Shown here: in pieces, positions 1 to 11,399 of the stretch
Numbering within the stretch: position 1 is the first letter of the stretch
Layout: each line of letters opens with the position of its first letter
NCBI RefSeq assembly: GCF_036669915.1
Contig: NC_089322.1
Coordinates: 1,870,501 to 1,934,500 of the forward strand
DNA: 64,000 bases
Source of the DNA: Pocillopora verrucosa
Taxonomy: Eukaryota > Cnidaria > Anthozoa > Scleractinia > Pocilloporidae
Direction: 5' to 3'
Position numbers and translations under genes: made by a program
The notes under the pieces: model-generated
What the model was told of the DNA's origin: nothing
What the model saw: the letters and a program-made list of their open reading frames with translations, nothing else
Databases searched by the model: none

Positions 1-400
1 AACCAGATTAAATGACACAACTGTCTCATTTGGCACAGCCGGTTCAACTTGTCTTATTTGGGCCAACCAGATCAAATGACACAGTGGTCTCATTTGGCCC
101 AACCGACTTAAATTACATAACTGTCTCATTTGGCCCAGCTGGCGCAAATCACACAACTGTCTCATTTGGCCTTAAACTGGCTCAAATAATACAATGTCTA
201 ATTTTGGCTGTCTCGTTTGGCCCAACCAGCTCAGTGCACACAACTGTCTTCTTTGGGTAACCGGATCAAATGACACAACTCGTCTCATTTGGGTCAACCA
301 GATCAAATGACACAATTGTCTCATTGGCACCAACCGACCTAAGTCACACAACTGTCTCATTTGGCCTAACCGGATTAAATAACACAGCTGTCGCATTAAG
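1..400. repeat. 35-bp minisatellite
   Basis: About eleven diverged head-to-tail copies of a roughly 35-bp unit, recognised by the recurring words CTCATTTGG and AATGACACAACTG. The array is cut by the window start, so its full size is unknown. Open frames through it only reflect the repeat. No gene is visible here. Confidence 0.9.
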
Positions 401-467
401 ATTCCTTGTTGTTCAAAGAACCATCTCGCGTTTGTGTTTTGGTAAGATGTAGCAAAAACCTGCAAAT

Positions 468-665
468 CCGTTTGCAGAAACATGACGGAAACGAACAACG
501 GCGGAAATGTGCTGGCTTCAATATGACGGAAACGTGACTTGGCATTTCCGTTCCGTTAATGTGACGGTAACACGTAGGCTTTAATTTTCACGTTTCCGTA
601 AGACGTAAACATGGAGTTGCATGTTTCCGCCACGTTTCAGAAATACGGAAACATGTGATTTCGTC
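468..665. repeat. Cluster of ACGGAAAC / GTTTCCGT words
   Basis: At least seven copies of a short word close to ACGGAAACGTG occur here in both orientations, for example at 485-493 and 526-535 in one direction and near 590 and 630 in the other. They are irregularly spaced, so this is not a simple tandem array. Function unknown. Confidence 0.6.
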
Positions 666-668
666 CTG

Positions 669-1270
669 TGTGAGTTTTTCTTGATTACCTCCTACCTACG
701 TGTAACAGTTCGTTTGTCTAGCTCGTTTAATTTCTCGTTCATGTTCGTTAATTCTAAAACAGACTATGAAAAAATAGGTGGCTTAGCTACGGACTGATCA
801 GTGTTTATCAGTGTTTAGCGGGTGGGGAAGGGGGGATTGGGGGTCGAAGGATTTTGGTTGTCACGATAAAATTTACCTGACTCCCCCATAAGCCTCTGTA
901 ATATTCTTATGATTTTTAGCTGCCTCATTAGCAGTTCAATGGCAGCCAATTCTCTACATTCCTTAAAGGGTATTCAACTAGAAGTCTGCAAGTGCTGCCA
1001 GACCTCTGACACACCTCTCCCCGATTCGTCTCAAGTCTTCCCACGGGCAGAGAAAATCTGCTTGGAGGTAGTCTCGTACCAAAACCCTCTCACGGCCAGG
1101 CGGTTCTAACTTACATTTCAGTTACAGTTTAGAAACGGTAGGATCTGGTTTCGAGATTAGCTCGCAGGTTACTGAATTTGAGCAAAACCGTTAATTTTTG
1201 GCAGAAATCTAAACTGCAAACGAACAAAGGGAGTGCGCTTTCAAAGAAACTATGATGCTACTTCAGTGAT
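669..1270. repeat. Cassette leader, copy A (left part)
   Basis: This stretch is paralogous to 15,470-15,920 and 20,010-20,530: the same order of short words, such as CCCCCATAAGC and GCAGCCAATTCTCTA, recurs in all three. It is interrupted at 1270 by a DNA transposon and resumes at 3120. No convincing gene is present. Confidence 0.8.
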
Positions 1271-1583
1271 AGCCTGAAGTGTAGGCGTCTTACTAGAGCT
1301 AGCTAGCGTTATCACGATCGTTTATCCGAATGGCCATGTCTGATTTGAAGTTAAAGTGGACAGTGGGGGTAGGGGACAGAGGAATGGGCGAAAAGGCAGC
1401 TGCCCGAAGAGGCTGTTAAAAAATTCCATACACCCCCTGATTAGTTGCGCTTCACTGCATTTCCGGAATAGGCAGGTAACCAATAAAAATCAGTGTCTTT
1501 AAAAACCTTTGGCGATGACTTCCGGAAAAAACAAACACATTTTGTGTAATGTCCCATAATAGAGCGAGAGACAACTATAGGCT

Positions 1584-2363
1584 TTGCGCAGTTTCCTTTT
1601 CCTCAAAATTCAGTTGGGAAATCTTCCTAATCAAAGCCTCTCTTCATCAAAACGCATTTTCAAACCTTCGAAACGGAAAGAGTGCCTTGGGGTTGTTTTG
1701 AGTGAAATTTTTCGTCAAGTTGGATTTTCTTTGGTGCAAGATAGCTCGAGATCTTCAAATCGTGTTTGCAAACCATGTGGCCGTAGGACTCGAAATTCAG
1801 GCCAGTGCTACCACTTTGTCGAGAACGCGACTGCAACGACGTCTTCTCCAGTTAAAACTAGCAAAGGAAATCTCAACACGCCAGATAAAGCTAGTCCACT
1901 GCGGAAGAAATTAAAATCTGTACGTGTCAGTTCCCCGATTGAGAAGACTCCGTCGGGGAAAGTTCCTCCCAAGCGATCAAAAGAGTCTCTCGCCTTCGAA
2001 ATCACAGCGAATACCGCATCTACTTCTTTCGTACAGGAAAACGAGATGCTGAGTCAACTGATAGTGGAAGATCTTCCAAACGATGGTGTAAAAATCGTGT
2101 TCATGAATTAGTCGGGAAACGTGACTGTGAGAATTCCCAAGGATTCCCAAACGAAAACATTGGTGAAGAACATTCACACCAAACAATGGAGAGAAGCTTT
2201 TAATGAGATTTTAAAGCACGAAGAAATTGAGCCGGAACTAAATAAAGGAATCACCAAGTTAGTGTCAGTTGAGTTTGACGAATACTTGAAATCTGGAAGC
2301 ATATTGGAGGTGCGTAAATCCGGACGGGCTCGCTTGTTTTTCGAACAAAATTTTCTTGAATGA
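1584..2363 (+). pseudogene. Transposon-borne uncharacterised protein, N-terminal part, broken
   Basis: Two frames in the same register, 1584-2111 and 2112-2363, are separated by one in-frame TAG at 2109-2111, so they look like one coding region with a single nonsense change. The first part has a CKPCGRR segment (a CxxC pair near residue 63) and then a Ser/Pro/Lys-rich linker. The second part is a charged helical segment with TKTLVKNIH and KQWREA. From memory this matches the N-terminus of a large protein very abundant in coral genomes, probably a transposon product; this could not be searched. The 3' part is missing, consistent with an internally deleted element. No start codon is certain. 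Confidence 0.55.
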
Positions 2364-2429
2364 GGTGAGAATTTTCTGTCCCCTCTAGTTTGACTGCGTT
2401 TGATTGCACACAATGATTGCACACATATT

Positions 2430-2837
2430 CTAGTGAAATGGCGTGGCTGTTTTTTTCATTAAGGAAAGAAATGGGTTCGCAAAAACCTCCTCTGCCGACG
2501 CAAATACGAGGTTATATTTGCCGCACTCAATTTCCTCCAAACAACAATCCGTGAGCATAGCTGCCGTCAATCCCATCGAGGATGCTTCTTCCATTTGATC
2601 ATAAACAATACCCTGAAGCGGACAAACGATAACTACGGTAGAAGGTTTTCTCGTCATTATTTCTTTTTTAGGAACCAGCCGTTGAAATATCAGGCTCTTC
2701 CCAAAACCAGTTTTTTCCAGAAACCAGTGTAGCAATTGCTTCTTTTTGTTCCGAGACGCACCAAATTCCGAAAAACTCTTGATTGCTTCCTTAGAGAGCG
2801 GAATCGAAACTAAAACTTCACGATCAGAGTTCGCCAT
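2430..2837 (-). pseudogene. RecQ-like DNA helicase, N-terminal fragment
   Basis: Reading from the ATG at 2837, the product is about 135 residues. It carries a Walker A motif TGFGKS followed by LIFQ, a motif Ia-like stretch VVIVCPLQGIVYDQ, and the YNLVFASAEE segment typical of the first RecA domain of RecQ/Q1 helicases. The frame ends right after this, so the DEAH box, the second RecA domain and everything beyond are missing. The usual RecQ sequence just before the P-loop also looks shortened. The gene starts close to the right inverted repeat of the transposon at 1271-3119 and runs inward. RecQ-like fragments of this kind are common in coral genomes (recalled, not checked). Confidence 0.7.
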
Positions 2838-3119
2838 CTTTCTATTTCTCCAGCAAGAGCTAGAATACACTCAAATGATTGACAGCATGCGATTGACGGC
2901 TGGAGCTTAATCGCACCAATCCGGAACTCCGCAACAGGCGTAACCCTCACTCCCCCACCCTACCCTTCTCCCTATCTTTGTCCGTCAGCCGCTCCCTTAG
3001 TATAAATTTCTTTCTCTCTCCAGCCTTCCGCTGCCATTAAAATCAACGATCGCGGCCATAATTTTCGTTAAGAAAATACTGAACACTCGTTCGCCAAAAT
3101 CACGCCTGCTCTGTAGGCT

Positions 3120-3780
3120 ACTTCGGTGGGGGGTATTACGAGACAATTTGACTTTTATCTGAGTTGATAATGTAAATTGGACACTGAGGAGAGTTTCTGG
3201 AACTGATGTTTCAACTGCTAGCTTTTCGTCGGAGTTAATGTCGCAAAAAGCATCAGTCGGGTTATTCCGTTCTTTTTACTGTCCGCCTCTTCTTGTTTCG
3301 GGTTCTCATTCGCTATTTGTGATGTGAGCCACTGTTCCGATTGCCCATGTGGATTAGACTGGTTTTGTTCTTTCGACACGTAATTGAAACCTTCTTTATT
3401 CCAAAATTTGCGTTTGAATTTTGTAAACATGGTTCCCTGAGGTTCACTCTTTCCAATTTGCACTTCAAAGACGAACACCACACCAACCTCGCCTTAGTCC
3501 CCCCATAGATACTGATGAGGCACGGTAAACTGAACATGGACAAACGAAAGAAGCAACTTAATTCTCTGTGCATTATTTGCACAACATTAAGTCGTGCTAC
3601 AGCGACAAAAAAATAGGGAACTTCGGGTACACAGACACAAAAGAGACGAAAGTAAGCAGGTATCACTTGGGGAAATAATGAAGACATTACATAGTACATT
3701 GTTTTAATTTCAAACGAGAAAATTAATAATGTACGCAAAACAAAAACATAATTGATAGCTTGTAGTCCTCCTGGAGGCTA
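3120..3780. repeat. Cassette leader, copy A (right part)
   Basis: The leader resumes after the transposon and matches 15,907-16,278 and 20,530-21,130. It ends at a short imperfect hairpin just downstream of the H4 remnant. No gene of its own is seen. Confidence 0.75.
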
Positions 3781-3857
3781 TCATAAAAATTTCAGTGTTC
3801 CCTTCAATATGCTTGCTAACTCTAAAGTTTCTCCGTCGTGCCAGTTCCTCATCATTC

Positions 3858-4068
3858 GGCCTCCAAAGCTGTACAACGTACGTCCTTGTCGTTTCAACGC
3901 ATATACAACGTCCATGGCAGTCACCGTCATGTGCTCCATACCAACTCTTCTAGCCAAACGTCTTATGGCCGGCTTGGTTATATCCTGGGTGTTGTCTCGT
4001 AGGATTTTTCTGTGACGTTTTGCACCTCCTTTACCCAAACCTTTTCCTCCTTTACTGGGACCGGACAT
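3858..4068 (-). pseudogene. Histone H4 pseudogene (cassette copy A)
   Basis: The start is at 4068 and the first 41 residues follow H4 closely, although the RGKGG of the N-terminal tail has become a PSKGG variant. The frame then jumps from the RRLARR segment straight to [19 protein letters not shown], so about 36-38 codons of the histone-fold centre are deleted. The stop after the final FGG is lost and the frame runs on to 3781. No histone stem-loop lies downstream. It is the counterpart of the intact H4 at 21,199-21,510 and the two share flanking leader sequence. A functional nucleosomal protein is very unlikely. Confidence 0.9.
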
Positions 4069-4199
4069 GTTATTCAACTAATCCGCTCTGTTTGTCTAAC
4101 AAGGACTGTGCCAGGTTTGTTTACGACAAAGGAAATAAGGAGAAAGAACATTGTAGACAAACTTAGTGATATGGCTCAGCAAGCAAATCCTTTCGAATT

Positions 4200-5067
4200 T
4201 TAAATACACTTTACATTAAATTCTTACTAGTGGAACGAACGAGGCCCATTAAATAGGAAGACTGGTTTGGTTATCAAAGTGTTTTAGCTGATTTCCAAAT
4301 TAAACGAGCTTCATTGCCTTTTGCCTCGGCCTGGTTATCTGTTCTAAGGAGGTTAAAATATAACGAAACTGTTCAGGCTCATGAAAGTAAATGGCTCAAA
4401 ACTTTGATAAGTCATTTTTCATTGAGCTATATGCTGATAAGAGGGAAATTCCCACGAACCATCTTCAAAAAAGCTGCTTTATCTCATGAAAAAGCGAGTT
4501 TTTATTATTAATATAATCAATTTTTTCCAAAGAAGCATTACCCTAAGAAGGAATGAGATAAGGTCCGCGGAGAAAATTGTTCTTACCTTAAGAACAATTA
4601 AGTAAGTGGATCACGTTGCAAGCAGACATCGATCCTGCAGTATTTTTCTTACAATTTACTTCTTTTCACTTTGAAGGGTAATGTTTATTGCTAGCATCAA
4701 TGTAATAATGGGAACTATTTGCAATTAGACACATTTTCATCGTTATTGCTTTCGTTTGCACAAGTCTGACGATGAACTAACCTTCTTTGAAAAATAGGAA
4801 AAAACAAAACAAAACGGAAACAGCTTTTGAGTAACTTGTTGTGATCATGCAATTACCGCGTTTTACCTAATTTACTTTTTGCGATGATGTAGCATATAAC
4901 TTTTATCTTAAACGACTGAATTTTACTGCGACAATTCACTTCGCGCCTCACCATGTTGCTCGAGATATAGTTCTTTCTTGGTTTATAATAACTTGAAGGA
5001 AGATTTAGGTGCACATAATTTAAGTGGCTAAATTTAGCGTGTTAGAGTAGTGTACGGTGCTCATATT
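4200..5067. other. Intergenic, no gene seen
   Basis: AT-rich spacer of copy A. From about 4890 it matches copy B at 17,700-18,000. I see no coding or RNA gene in it. Confidence 0.6.
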
Positions 5068-5820
5068 AATAAACAGTCAACTCCTTAACTCCCCCATTAA
5101 TGTGTAATTTAAAGAAAGTTTAAAGCAAGCAGATGATGAGAATGACAAAGATGATCAATTTAGGGACGTGGTATTGATATTAAGATGGTCACGAATAAAC
5201 AACAAATAAATATGTTATGATCGTGAGTGAAGGGAATAAACTTCCAGCTCTTTCATTAGAAGTTAAAGCTTTAAACGATTCCTCGATGAAATGGTATAGC
5301 GTCACATTTGGGGCATCATGTGTTTTCCTCAGGATGAGAAGAAACCAGGAGCAAGTATTTAAGAGCGAAGAAAAATTGTTGTTATCACTGGCTATTGAGT
5401 GGATGGAAAACGAAAATAGATCGATCGACATACTTGAAACTAAACAAACAGCGAGAAGCACAAAGGTGGCCGTAAAATTATTGATTAGTCCGCAGATGTT
5501 TCATAATACAAGCTGAGCGGGAGTTTTATGAGCTTAAAATTAAGTGTGTTTTTCCTCCAAATCTCCTTTCGCTTAGACGCAATAACAAATAGGTTTTTGA
5601 AATAATGTAACAATTCTTTCCAATTTCTAGACAAGTTAATGGGTCAGTTATGTAAAACGTAGCTAAAAAAGTTAGTCTCGTAATGAAAGTGCTTGAAAGC
5701 TTTTGTTGTGAGATAATCGATGGCTCAAATTTCGGGCTTACCATGAAGATTATGTAATAGTTTGAAGACGTCTTTCAAAATTTCGGAGATTATTTGTTAC
5801 AAGGTCCATTTCTCCTGGCT

Positions 5821-6032
5821 TTAACCTTTTAACTCCCAGGAATGATTTAAAACTAATTTCTCTCTAAAATATCCATACATTATCCAGCGAATAGTTCATG
5901 AGAATACTTGAACTTATCAGGTAGAAGTTGTTACCTTGATCTAACGTTAAATTATTGTAAATTATTTACAAGGAAATGTGTAGCAGGTAGAGGGGAGAAT
6001 TAACAATCAGATCTTGGGAGTTATAGGGTTAA
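5821..6032 (+). repeat. CCCTTTAACTCCCA foldback MITE, copy 1
   Basis: The element runs from CCTTTTAACTCCCAGG to CTTGGGAGTTATAGGG, about 210 bp, with inverted ends and the internal word CTTATCAGGTAGAAGTTGTTA. It belongs to a family with many copies in this window. Confidence 0.8.
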
Positions 6033-6840
6033 CGAAAAGCGGAGGGGGGGGTTCAGTCGTCGCCAACAGAATATTAATAGGGGACTATAATAAATTGACT
6101 ACCAATTAACTATCAACAAGGGAGGGAGGGGTCGTAGGAATCTTATAAAATCTTATGGAGGGGAGGGGGGGGGGCTTTGTAAACATTGTTGTCACTCGAC
6201 CAAGATCCTCTAAGGTTCCCGCCCCCCCTCCCACCGCATGTGATAAATAACGACCAGCCTCTTGGGAGGATAAGTGACAGATGAACTATTTTTAATGGCT
6301 TTCTGCTCTATAATCTCCGATTATACGCATTTACTTCTAAAAGCAACGATTACTGCAAAAACTCATTCGGAAAAGCGAGGTCAGTAATAGAAAATCGATG
6401 ATACCAAAAGTTCCATAACTTATTATCGGTTAAGGTAACAAAACCAAACATTTCTTATTGTTCAGAATGTTTGGTTATCATCTTGAAGGCTTTGTAATGT
6501 TTTATTCATTTCCTAAGGAGGATTTTGGTTGTGTCAAGATAAAAACAACATTATCCCCCATAAGACTGTAATATTCGTATTACCCCCTTTCTCCTTGTTA
6601 GCGTGTCAGTTTTTAATAATAATAATAATAATTTCATTTCATTTCATAATACTAATCTTTATTCATACTCTGTTGGCGACGACTGATCACCCACCTCTTG
6701 TTTACCCCCGAAAACCACGAGAAATCGACACTGTTGCAAGAGAAATCGAGGCTTTCAGAAATATTCTCCGACATTTTGTAAGGCATATTCAAATTGTCAC
6801 GTAGTTATTATAGATATGCCCAAAGTTTAAGCCGTCCATA
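6033..6840. other. Intergenic between inverted arms
   Basis: The stretch holds poly-G tracts near 6045 and 6165 and an AAT triplet run at about 6616-6633. No gene is supported. Confidence 0.6.
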
Positions 6841-8098
6841 ATCTGTTTAAATAAACTTTTGAACACTTTTATCTCGAGACGTACTAATGTTTTCAATACA
6901 TTTCACTTTATTGATCCGTTAAGCTGTCTAGAAATTGTAAAGAATTGTCAAATTGATTCCAAAACCTATCAGTTATTTGCATCTAAACAAAGGAAATAAT
7001 AAGAAAACAAAACTTAATTAATTTTAAGTTCTCAAAACTCCCGTTATTATCAAGAACCCCCTGCAATGTGCGGGCTAATCAATAACACTAAAGCCACCTC
7101 TGTTTTCGTTTTCATATGCAGCATTCTCCTTCGACTAAGTTTTTACCTCAAAAGTGTTTACACAAACTCGATGCTCTATGTTATTTGTTTAATTTTCAAG
7201 GATATTGATCAATCCATTTTTGTTTTCTATCCACTCATTAGCCAATAATTAAGATCGATTTTTCTTCCCTTGCAAATACTAGCTCATGTTTGTTTTTCTT
7301 CCGGAGGGCAAAACGTGGCACTCTCAATGTGACCCTACTCTGTTTATCATTTAAAGTTTGCAACTATTAACATAATGAAAGACGTGCAAGTTTATTCCCT
7401 TCACTCATGATCATACCTTACATTTATTTGTTGTTTAGTCCTGAGAATCTTACTATCAATACCATGTTCCCAAATTGATCATCTCTATCATTTTTATTAC
7501 CTGTTTGCTTGAGAATTTTTTTAAATTACTCATTATGGGGAGTCAAGGGGTTAACTGTTTATTAAAAGGAAGAAGTTCGTTTTCCACTATTACAGTCAGA
7601 GTAACTTGGAAATTCTGGTTTTGCGGCAGAAGGATGGATGACATAAGTTTCCTTATTTGAAGCTGGCATGTCAATTAATTGTCAATGTTAGTTTAAGAGA
7701 GGGGATTTGGCGAAACAGTTGGCAGTCATAGGAAAAATTTACATGAGGGAAAAAGAGGCTTTTCCGAAGCTCAAGTCCGAAACCACCGTTATTGGTTATA
7801 ATTCTGATTTGAAATTAAGAGCGACGGAAACCTTGATATGAATAAGTCATGTCTCCTCTCTCACTTTTATCTGCATCCACAATTACAATTTCACCACTCA
7901 TCGATGACAAAACCAGCTTTCTTCCTAAAATTAGCCCCATCCCTTCCAAACTAGAGACTTATTGGACTTAAAATTGGAACTACGCAATTATCTGACTGCC
8001 GGGTCTTATCATTAAGTTTTTATACGATCTTGTATGTCCCTATTTACTTTGTCGTAAACAATTACTGCGCGCAGTCTTTGTAAGCCACACAGAGGGGA

Positions 8099-9073
8099 TC
8101 AGTTACCAATATGGACGACATCTGATGACCGATTGTAGTGGATCCGAAATGGCCGATTGCTCACCCAAGACATCTTTCGTAGTATGTCTATGATAGCGTG
8201 TCGAATGTGTCTCATCTTCCAGTGGTAAATTATAGGGTTCAAAGATGAATTGAGATACATGAGAGTCAATGAGAAAAGATACAATTTTTTTAAAACGATA
8301 CTCGAGCCATAGATTCGAATAACAGCCATGCAAATTAAGTAGGGCAAATAACAAATTAAAAACACGAGATATACGTAGAATATGCTAACTATGGATCTAG
8401 TGAGGAGAGTAAAGTTTTTTATCTCCTCAGACTGAGCTTCGTTCCGTATTTGCATGGACTGAATCTGATTCTTGTGCCGTTGTACAGTTAAATATATCCT
8501 GATGTACACCATGAGGGTGATGATAAAACCGACAGCAGCCGTAATTGCACTTATAAGATCCTGAGCATTAAAATGCCCCCACAATTTCATCAAATTAACA
8601 AATGCACTGTACAGCCATAAGCTGATCAGCAAAACAACAACACGCATGGGAGTCACAAGCTCCTGGTATCTGAGATGAAGATGAACGGCTAAGAACCTGT
8701 CTATACTTACAGCCACAACACCAAGGAACGAGGCAGCTAAAAATATACCACTGAAGATCGTCCGCACTTGTTGAGTGTTACAGCCAGGATTGTGTAGTCG
8801 AAGCCAGTTGATGAGAAAGAAAGTGTATAGTGGTTGACTAAATAAACCAACAGCAACATCCGAGCAGGCAAGACTCAACAGCAGAGTTTTCAAAGTTTTT
8901 GGCATCGTTGAAGCTTTTTGTATGGCGTAGAATGCCACAATATTGAACATGAAGGCGGTGTAAGTAAGAAAAACGTTAAAGACACAGTTGGCGATACAAG
9001 TCGAACGAAGATCTTCAAGTTCGGTGAATATGGGCAAAAATTGCGAAAACTGGTTACAATACAATTTGCTCAT
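8099..9073 (-). CDS. Rhodopsin-class (class A) GPCR, copy A
   Basis: A single-exon frame of 324 residues with seven hydrophobic segments. Class A landmarks are present: LACSD in TM2 (residues 68-72), DRF at 125-127 in place of DRY, CYLP in TM6 (241-244) instead of the usual CWxP, and NPIIY in TM7 (279-283). A short extracellular N-terminus and a short basic C-tail fit small cnidarian amine, adenosine or melanocortin-like receptors, but no ligand can be assigned. It acts at the plasma membrane through G proteins. A close paralogue of the same length lies at 18,842-19,816 in the same orientation, and flanks match on both sides, so the pair arose by segmental tandem duplication. The ATG is followed by SKLYCNQ, matching NKLYCNQ in the paralogue, which supports this start. 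Confidence 0.9.
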   Translation of the reverse strand: MSKLYCNQFSQFLPIFTELEDLRSTCIANCVFNVFLTYTAFMFNIVAFYAIQKASTMPKTLKTLLLSLACSDVAVGLFSQPLYTFFLINWLRLHNPGCNTQQVRTIFSGIFLAASFLGVVAVSIDRFLAVHLHLRYQELVTPMRVVVLLISLWLYSAFVNLMKLWGHFNAQDLISAITAAVGFIITLMVYIRIYLTVQRHKNQIQSMQIRNEAQSEEIKNFTLLTRSIVSIFYVYLVFLICYLPYLICMAVIRIYGSSIVLKKLYLFSLTLMYLNSSLNPIIYHWKMRHIRHAIIDILRKMSWVSNRPFRIHYNRSSDVVHIGN

Positions 9074-9289
9074 GATTTTCGCTTACTTATAAAAGGTTGG
9101 AGCCGTTATTTTAGAAAAATACTGAATGGGTTGCGATATTTTAGCTGGCCAATTTCTCTCTAGACTTACTGAGGATAACAACGATATCGATAGTACCCTC
9201 CGTCATTTAACGTTCAAGTAGAGAGTCCTCAGATCTCGGCAGATGGTTACAGCCGATGTTGAGATGGGAAGTTGAAAGAAAATGAATTA

Positions 9290-9720
9290 ATTAAGGACCT
9301 TAAGATTGAGGATGGCTTGAGTGAACGACGGCTACCGGAAGTAAATTTTTCCTTGGGAACGCGATTGCGTAAGTGCGAACAGGTGGACAACCGCGTGCTC
9401 GATCTGTGAACGACGTGAAAACAGGCTACTCGAGGTTCATTAGCAAACGACAGATTCAAATCCTAATAAACAAGGTAAATTTTTTAATTTCGTTCATTTT
9501 CTCGCCAGCATCTTCCACTCTACGCTTTTTCTCGGCCGTGGCTTCTAGTGAGGCGATAAGATGTAGAAAAAATTTCAAACGAAGGATTTTTTTCAACAGG
9601 TACTTGAAGTTAAAAACAGTGTTCAGCCAAATCTTTGTAAGTTTTTCTGTAAAATCAGAACTTGTGTATTAAATTCGACTGCAAATAGAATGGATCCTTG
9701 ATTTGTAATTCTTCTCTGTA
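9290..9720. other. Boundary of cassette copy A
   Basis: Similarity to copy B ends near 9290, where copy B runs straight into copy C. From here to about 15,460 the sequence has no counterpart in the other cassettes, so it is an insertion or the ancestral flank. No gene is supported in this piece. Confidence 0.5.
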
Positions 9721-9725
9721 GAATG

Positions 9726-10386
9726 CAATGGACCGATGAGCATCATACCCTCCTTCTACGAGAGATTTTAGCCACGGAACCCTTCAAATACAAACCTAGA
9801 ACTCAACAGCGCATTAATCTGTGAAATACTGTAGTTGCTCATTTAGTGATGTAACGAATCCAGCCTTCACAGTTACCCAAAGAGCGGTGAAAGATAAATT
9901 TTGTCTCTTAAAAGAGAAACATATTGCTAAAAAGAAAGAGCAGGATAAAGCTACTAGCATAGATGTAGAGGAGACGGAGATTGATGTGCTTCTTGAGGAA
10001 ATCATCGAGAAAGAGAAGTATTCTCAATCAGAATATAAGGATAAAGATGAAGAGCATGAAAGAAAAGTTGAGAAAGGAAAGGCTACTGCCGCTGTTATGC
10101 GGCAAAAAGTAATGGAAAGCCTAGGAGAAACTCTAAAACGGAGCCGAACGGATTCAGAAGAAAGTGGTGAAGAAAAAAAAAAGATCAAAATGTTCTGAAG
10201 CAATCGATACCTACAGGGCAAAAATGAGCAAGGTCTCGAGTTAAAACAACAAACAGCTAGAAATTGATGAGAAAAAGCAAAACCTATGCGAACGTCAACA
10301 CCAAGATTTCATGTTGTTAATTAAAATATGCAAGAAAACACCATGAAACTTATGGAGTCAGTAGTGCAACAAATGAAAAACAAATA
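9726..10386 (+). pseudogene. Myb/SANT-like coiled-coil protein, decayed
   Basis: From 9726 the frame reads MQWTDEHHTLLLREILATEP and then KYKPRTQQR, the start of a Myb/SANT-like trihelix domain, and stops at about 9822. The continuation lies in another frame from about 9835: the FTVTQRAVKDKFCLLKEKH helix, then a Glu/Lys-rich coiled coil that ends in a basic stretch at 10,198. Beyond that, remnants of a Lys/Glu/Gln coiled coil continue with several stops to about 10,386. This layout is known from repetitive glutamate-rich proteins in corals, probably carried by mobile elements; that link is recalled. At least one frameshift and several stops make it a pseudogene. Confidence 0.7.
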
Positions 10387-10389
10387 AGA

Positions 10390-11399
10390 TGAGAACTGGC
10401 CGTCATTTATTTTTTAATTATTAGCATCCACCCGGTAGTTGTTTATTGTCTTTTATGTTGAGTAAAGTAAATTGACTGTATTTACCAAAACTGACTAGTC
10501 TAGTGGATGGGTTTACGAAAATCATGTTCAGATTCTAATAGTTCATGAGACATACTGCACGCTTTTTACAACAATCAATGGCTGCCGTTTTTTATGACAT
10601 AAAATTGTTGTATTCTTTTCGCAGATGTTGTTTGTTAAATAAACTATGAATCATGCATCCAGTCTCAATGACTTAACAGTGCCAAACAAAAAAAGAACAA
10701 TGTATGTCACAATACTAGAGTAAATTCAGTATGACTGCATGAAACTGGAATGAATTTAAATAGTACAAAATTAGTACAGCATCTTTTATCCCCACTAGTT
10801 GATCAATATTGGTTTGAACTATTGAGTTGGTATTGTTCTATACCAATGTCGAATGCACTCTAATTTTCTTCGCCATTATCAGTGCTACCTATCATAAATT
10901 ACTCACTAGATTTGCAGAGGTTTGTTGTTTTTACCCTAAATAATAAACAAACACCTTCAAACTTTACTCTCGTTTCAATACATAGTGTTGTTTTATTTCC
11001 TTTAAACTTGGTACACCTTTACTATACCTTTTTGCATGGCCAGACCAAGAACTTAAGAATTGACCCAACTGAAAATATTCTTGCGGAGAAGAAGGAATGG
11101 GGTCAAAAAACTGGCTACTAGTATTACCAGTGTAGGTGAACCATTAAAGGGTAGGCAGAATCTCCATGCAAACAGAGAGGGTCCGCTCTAATAGAAAAAG
11201 CATATTGGCTAAGATCTCTGAGCAGTCCTGAGTCTGCAAGCATGCCGGCATTATACTTCCTCCCCTCTGTGGAAAAAATGTCAATTAATAGTGACATTAC
11301 TGGTCAGTCTATTTCAGCTCTGCATCAATATTCTTAGCCATAGCTTGTTTTTAATGAATTTTAATGCTTTAAGAAGAAAGAAAGAGAAACATTCAATGT
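10390..11399. other. Intergenic upstream of the LINE
   Basis: AT-rich stretch. I looked for a LINE ORF1 (RNA-binding or zinc-knuckle protein) and found none, so either the LINE is 5'-truncated or it uses a single-ORF layout. No other gene is supported. Confidence 0.5.

Larger units (their letters stand above)
1271..3119. mobile_element. DNA transposon derivative with two converging gene remnants
   Basis: The element is bounded by imperfect 18-bp terminal inverted repeats, AGCCTGAAGTGTAGGCGT at 1271-1288 and ACGCCTGCTCTGTAGGCT at 3102-3119. A 9-bp target duplication flanks it: ACTTCAGTG at 1260-1268 and ACTTCGGTG at 3120-3128. The paralogous leader at about 15,907 shows the empty site, ACTTCGGTG once, which confirms the insertion. 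Inside are the 5' parts of two genes facing each other: a Cys-containing protein on plus and a RecQ-like helicase on minus. Target-site length fits Mutator-like or KDZ-type elements; the superfamily is inference. At 1.85 kb it is probably an internally deleted, non-autonomous copy. Confidence 0.8.
5068..7563. repeat. Large inverted duplication in copy A spacer
   Basis: The segment from about 5068 to 5770 reappears in reverse complement at about 6830-7563. Matching landmarks include GATGATCAATTTAGGGA (5150) and its complement near 7480, and AATTGTAAAGAATTGTCAA (6935) against the complement near 5610. About 1 kb separates the arms. Copy B (17,700-18,600) has only one orientation, so the inversion is specific to copy A. 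Frames inside, such as 5217-5516, are not supported as genes. Confidence 0.75.

Noticed and set aside
1-498. Frames through the first minisatellite
   Set aside because: Translations are periodic because the 35-bp DNA unit is repeated. No start or stop context supports a protein.
5217-5516. 99-codon frame in the inverted duplication
   Set aside because: It lies wholly in the inverted arm, the counterpart on the other arm is not open in the same frame, and no domain is recognised.
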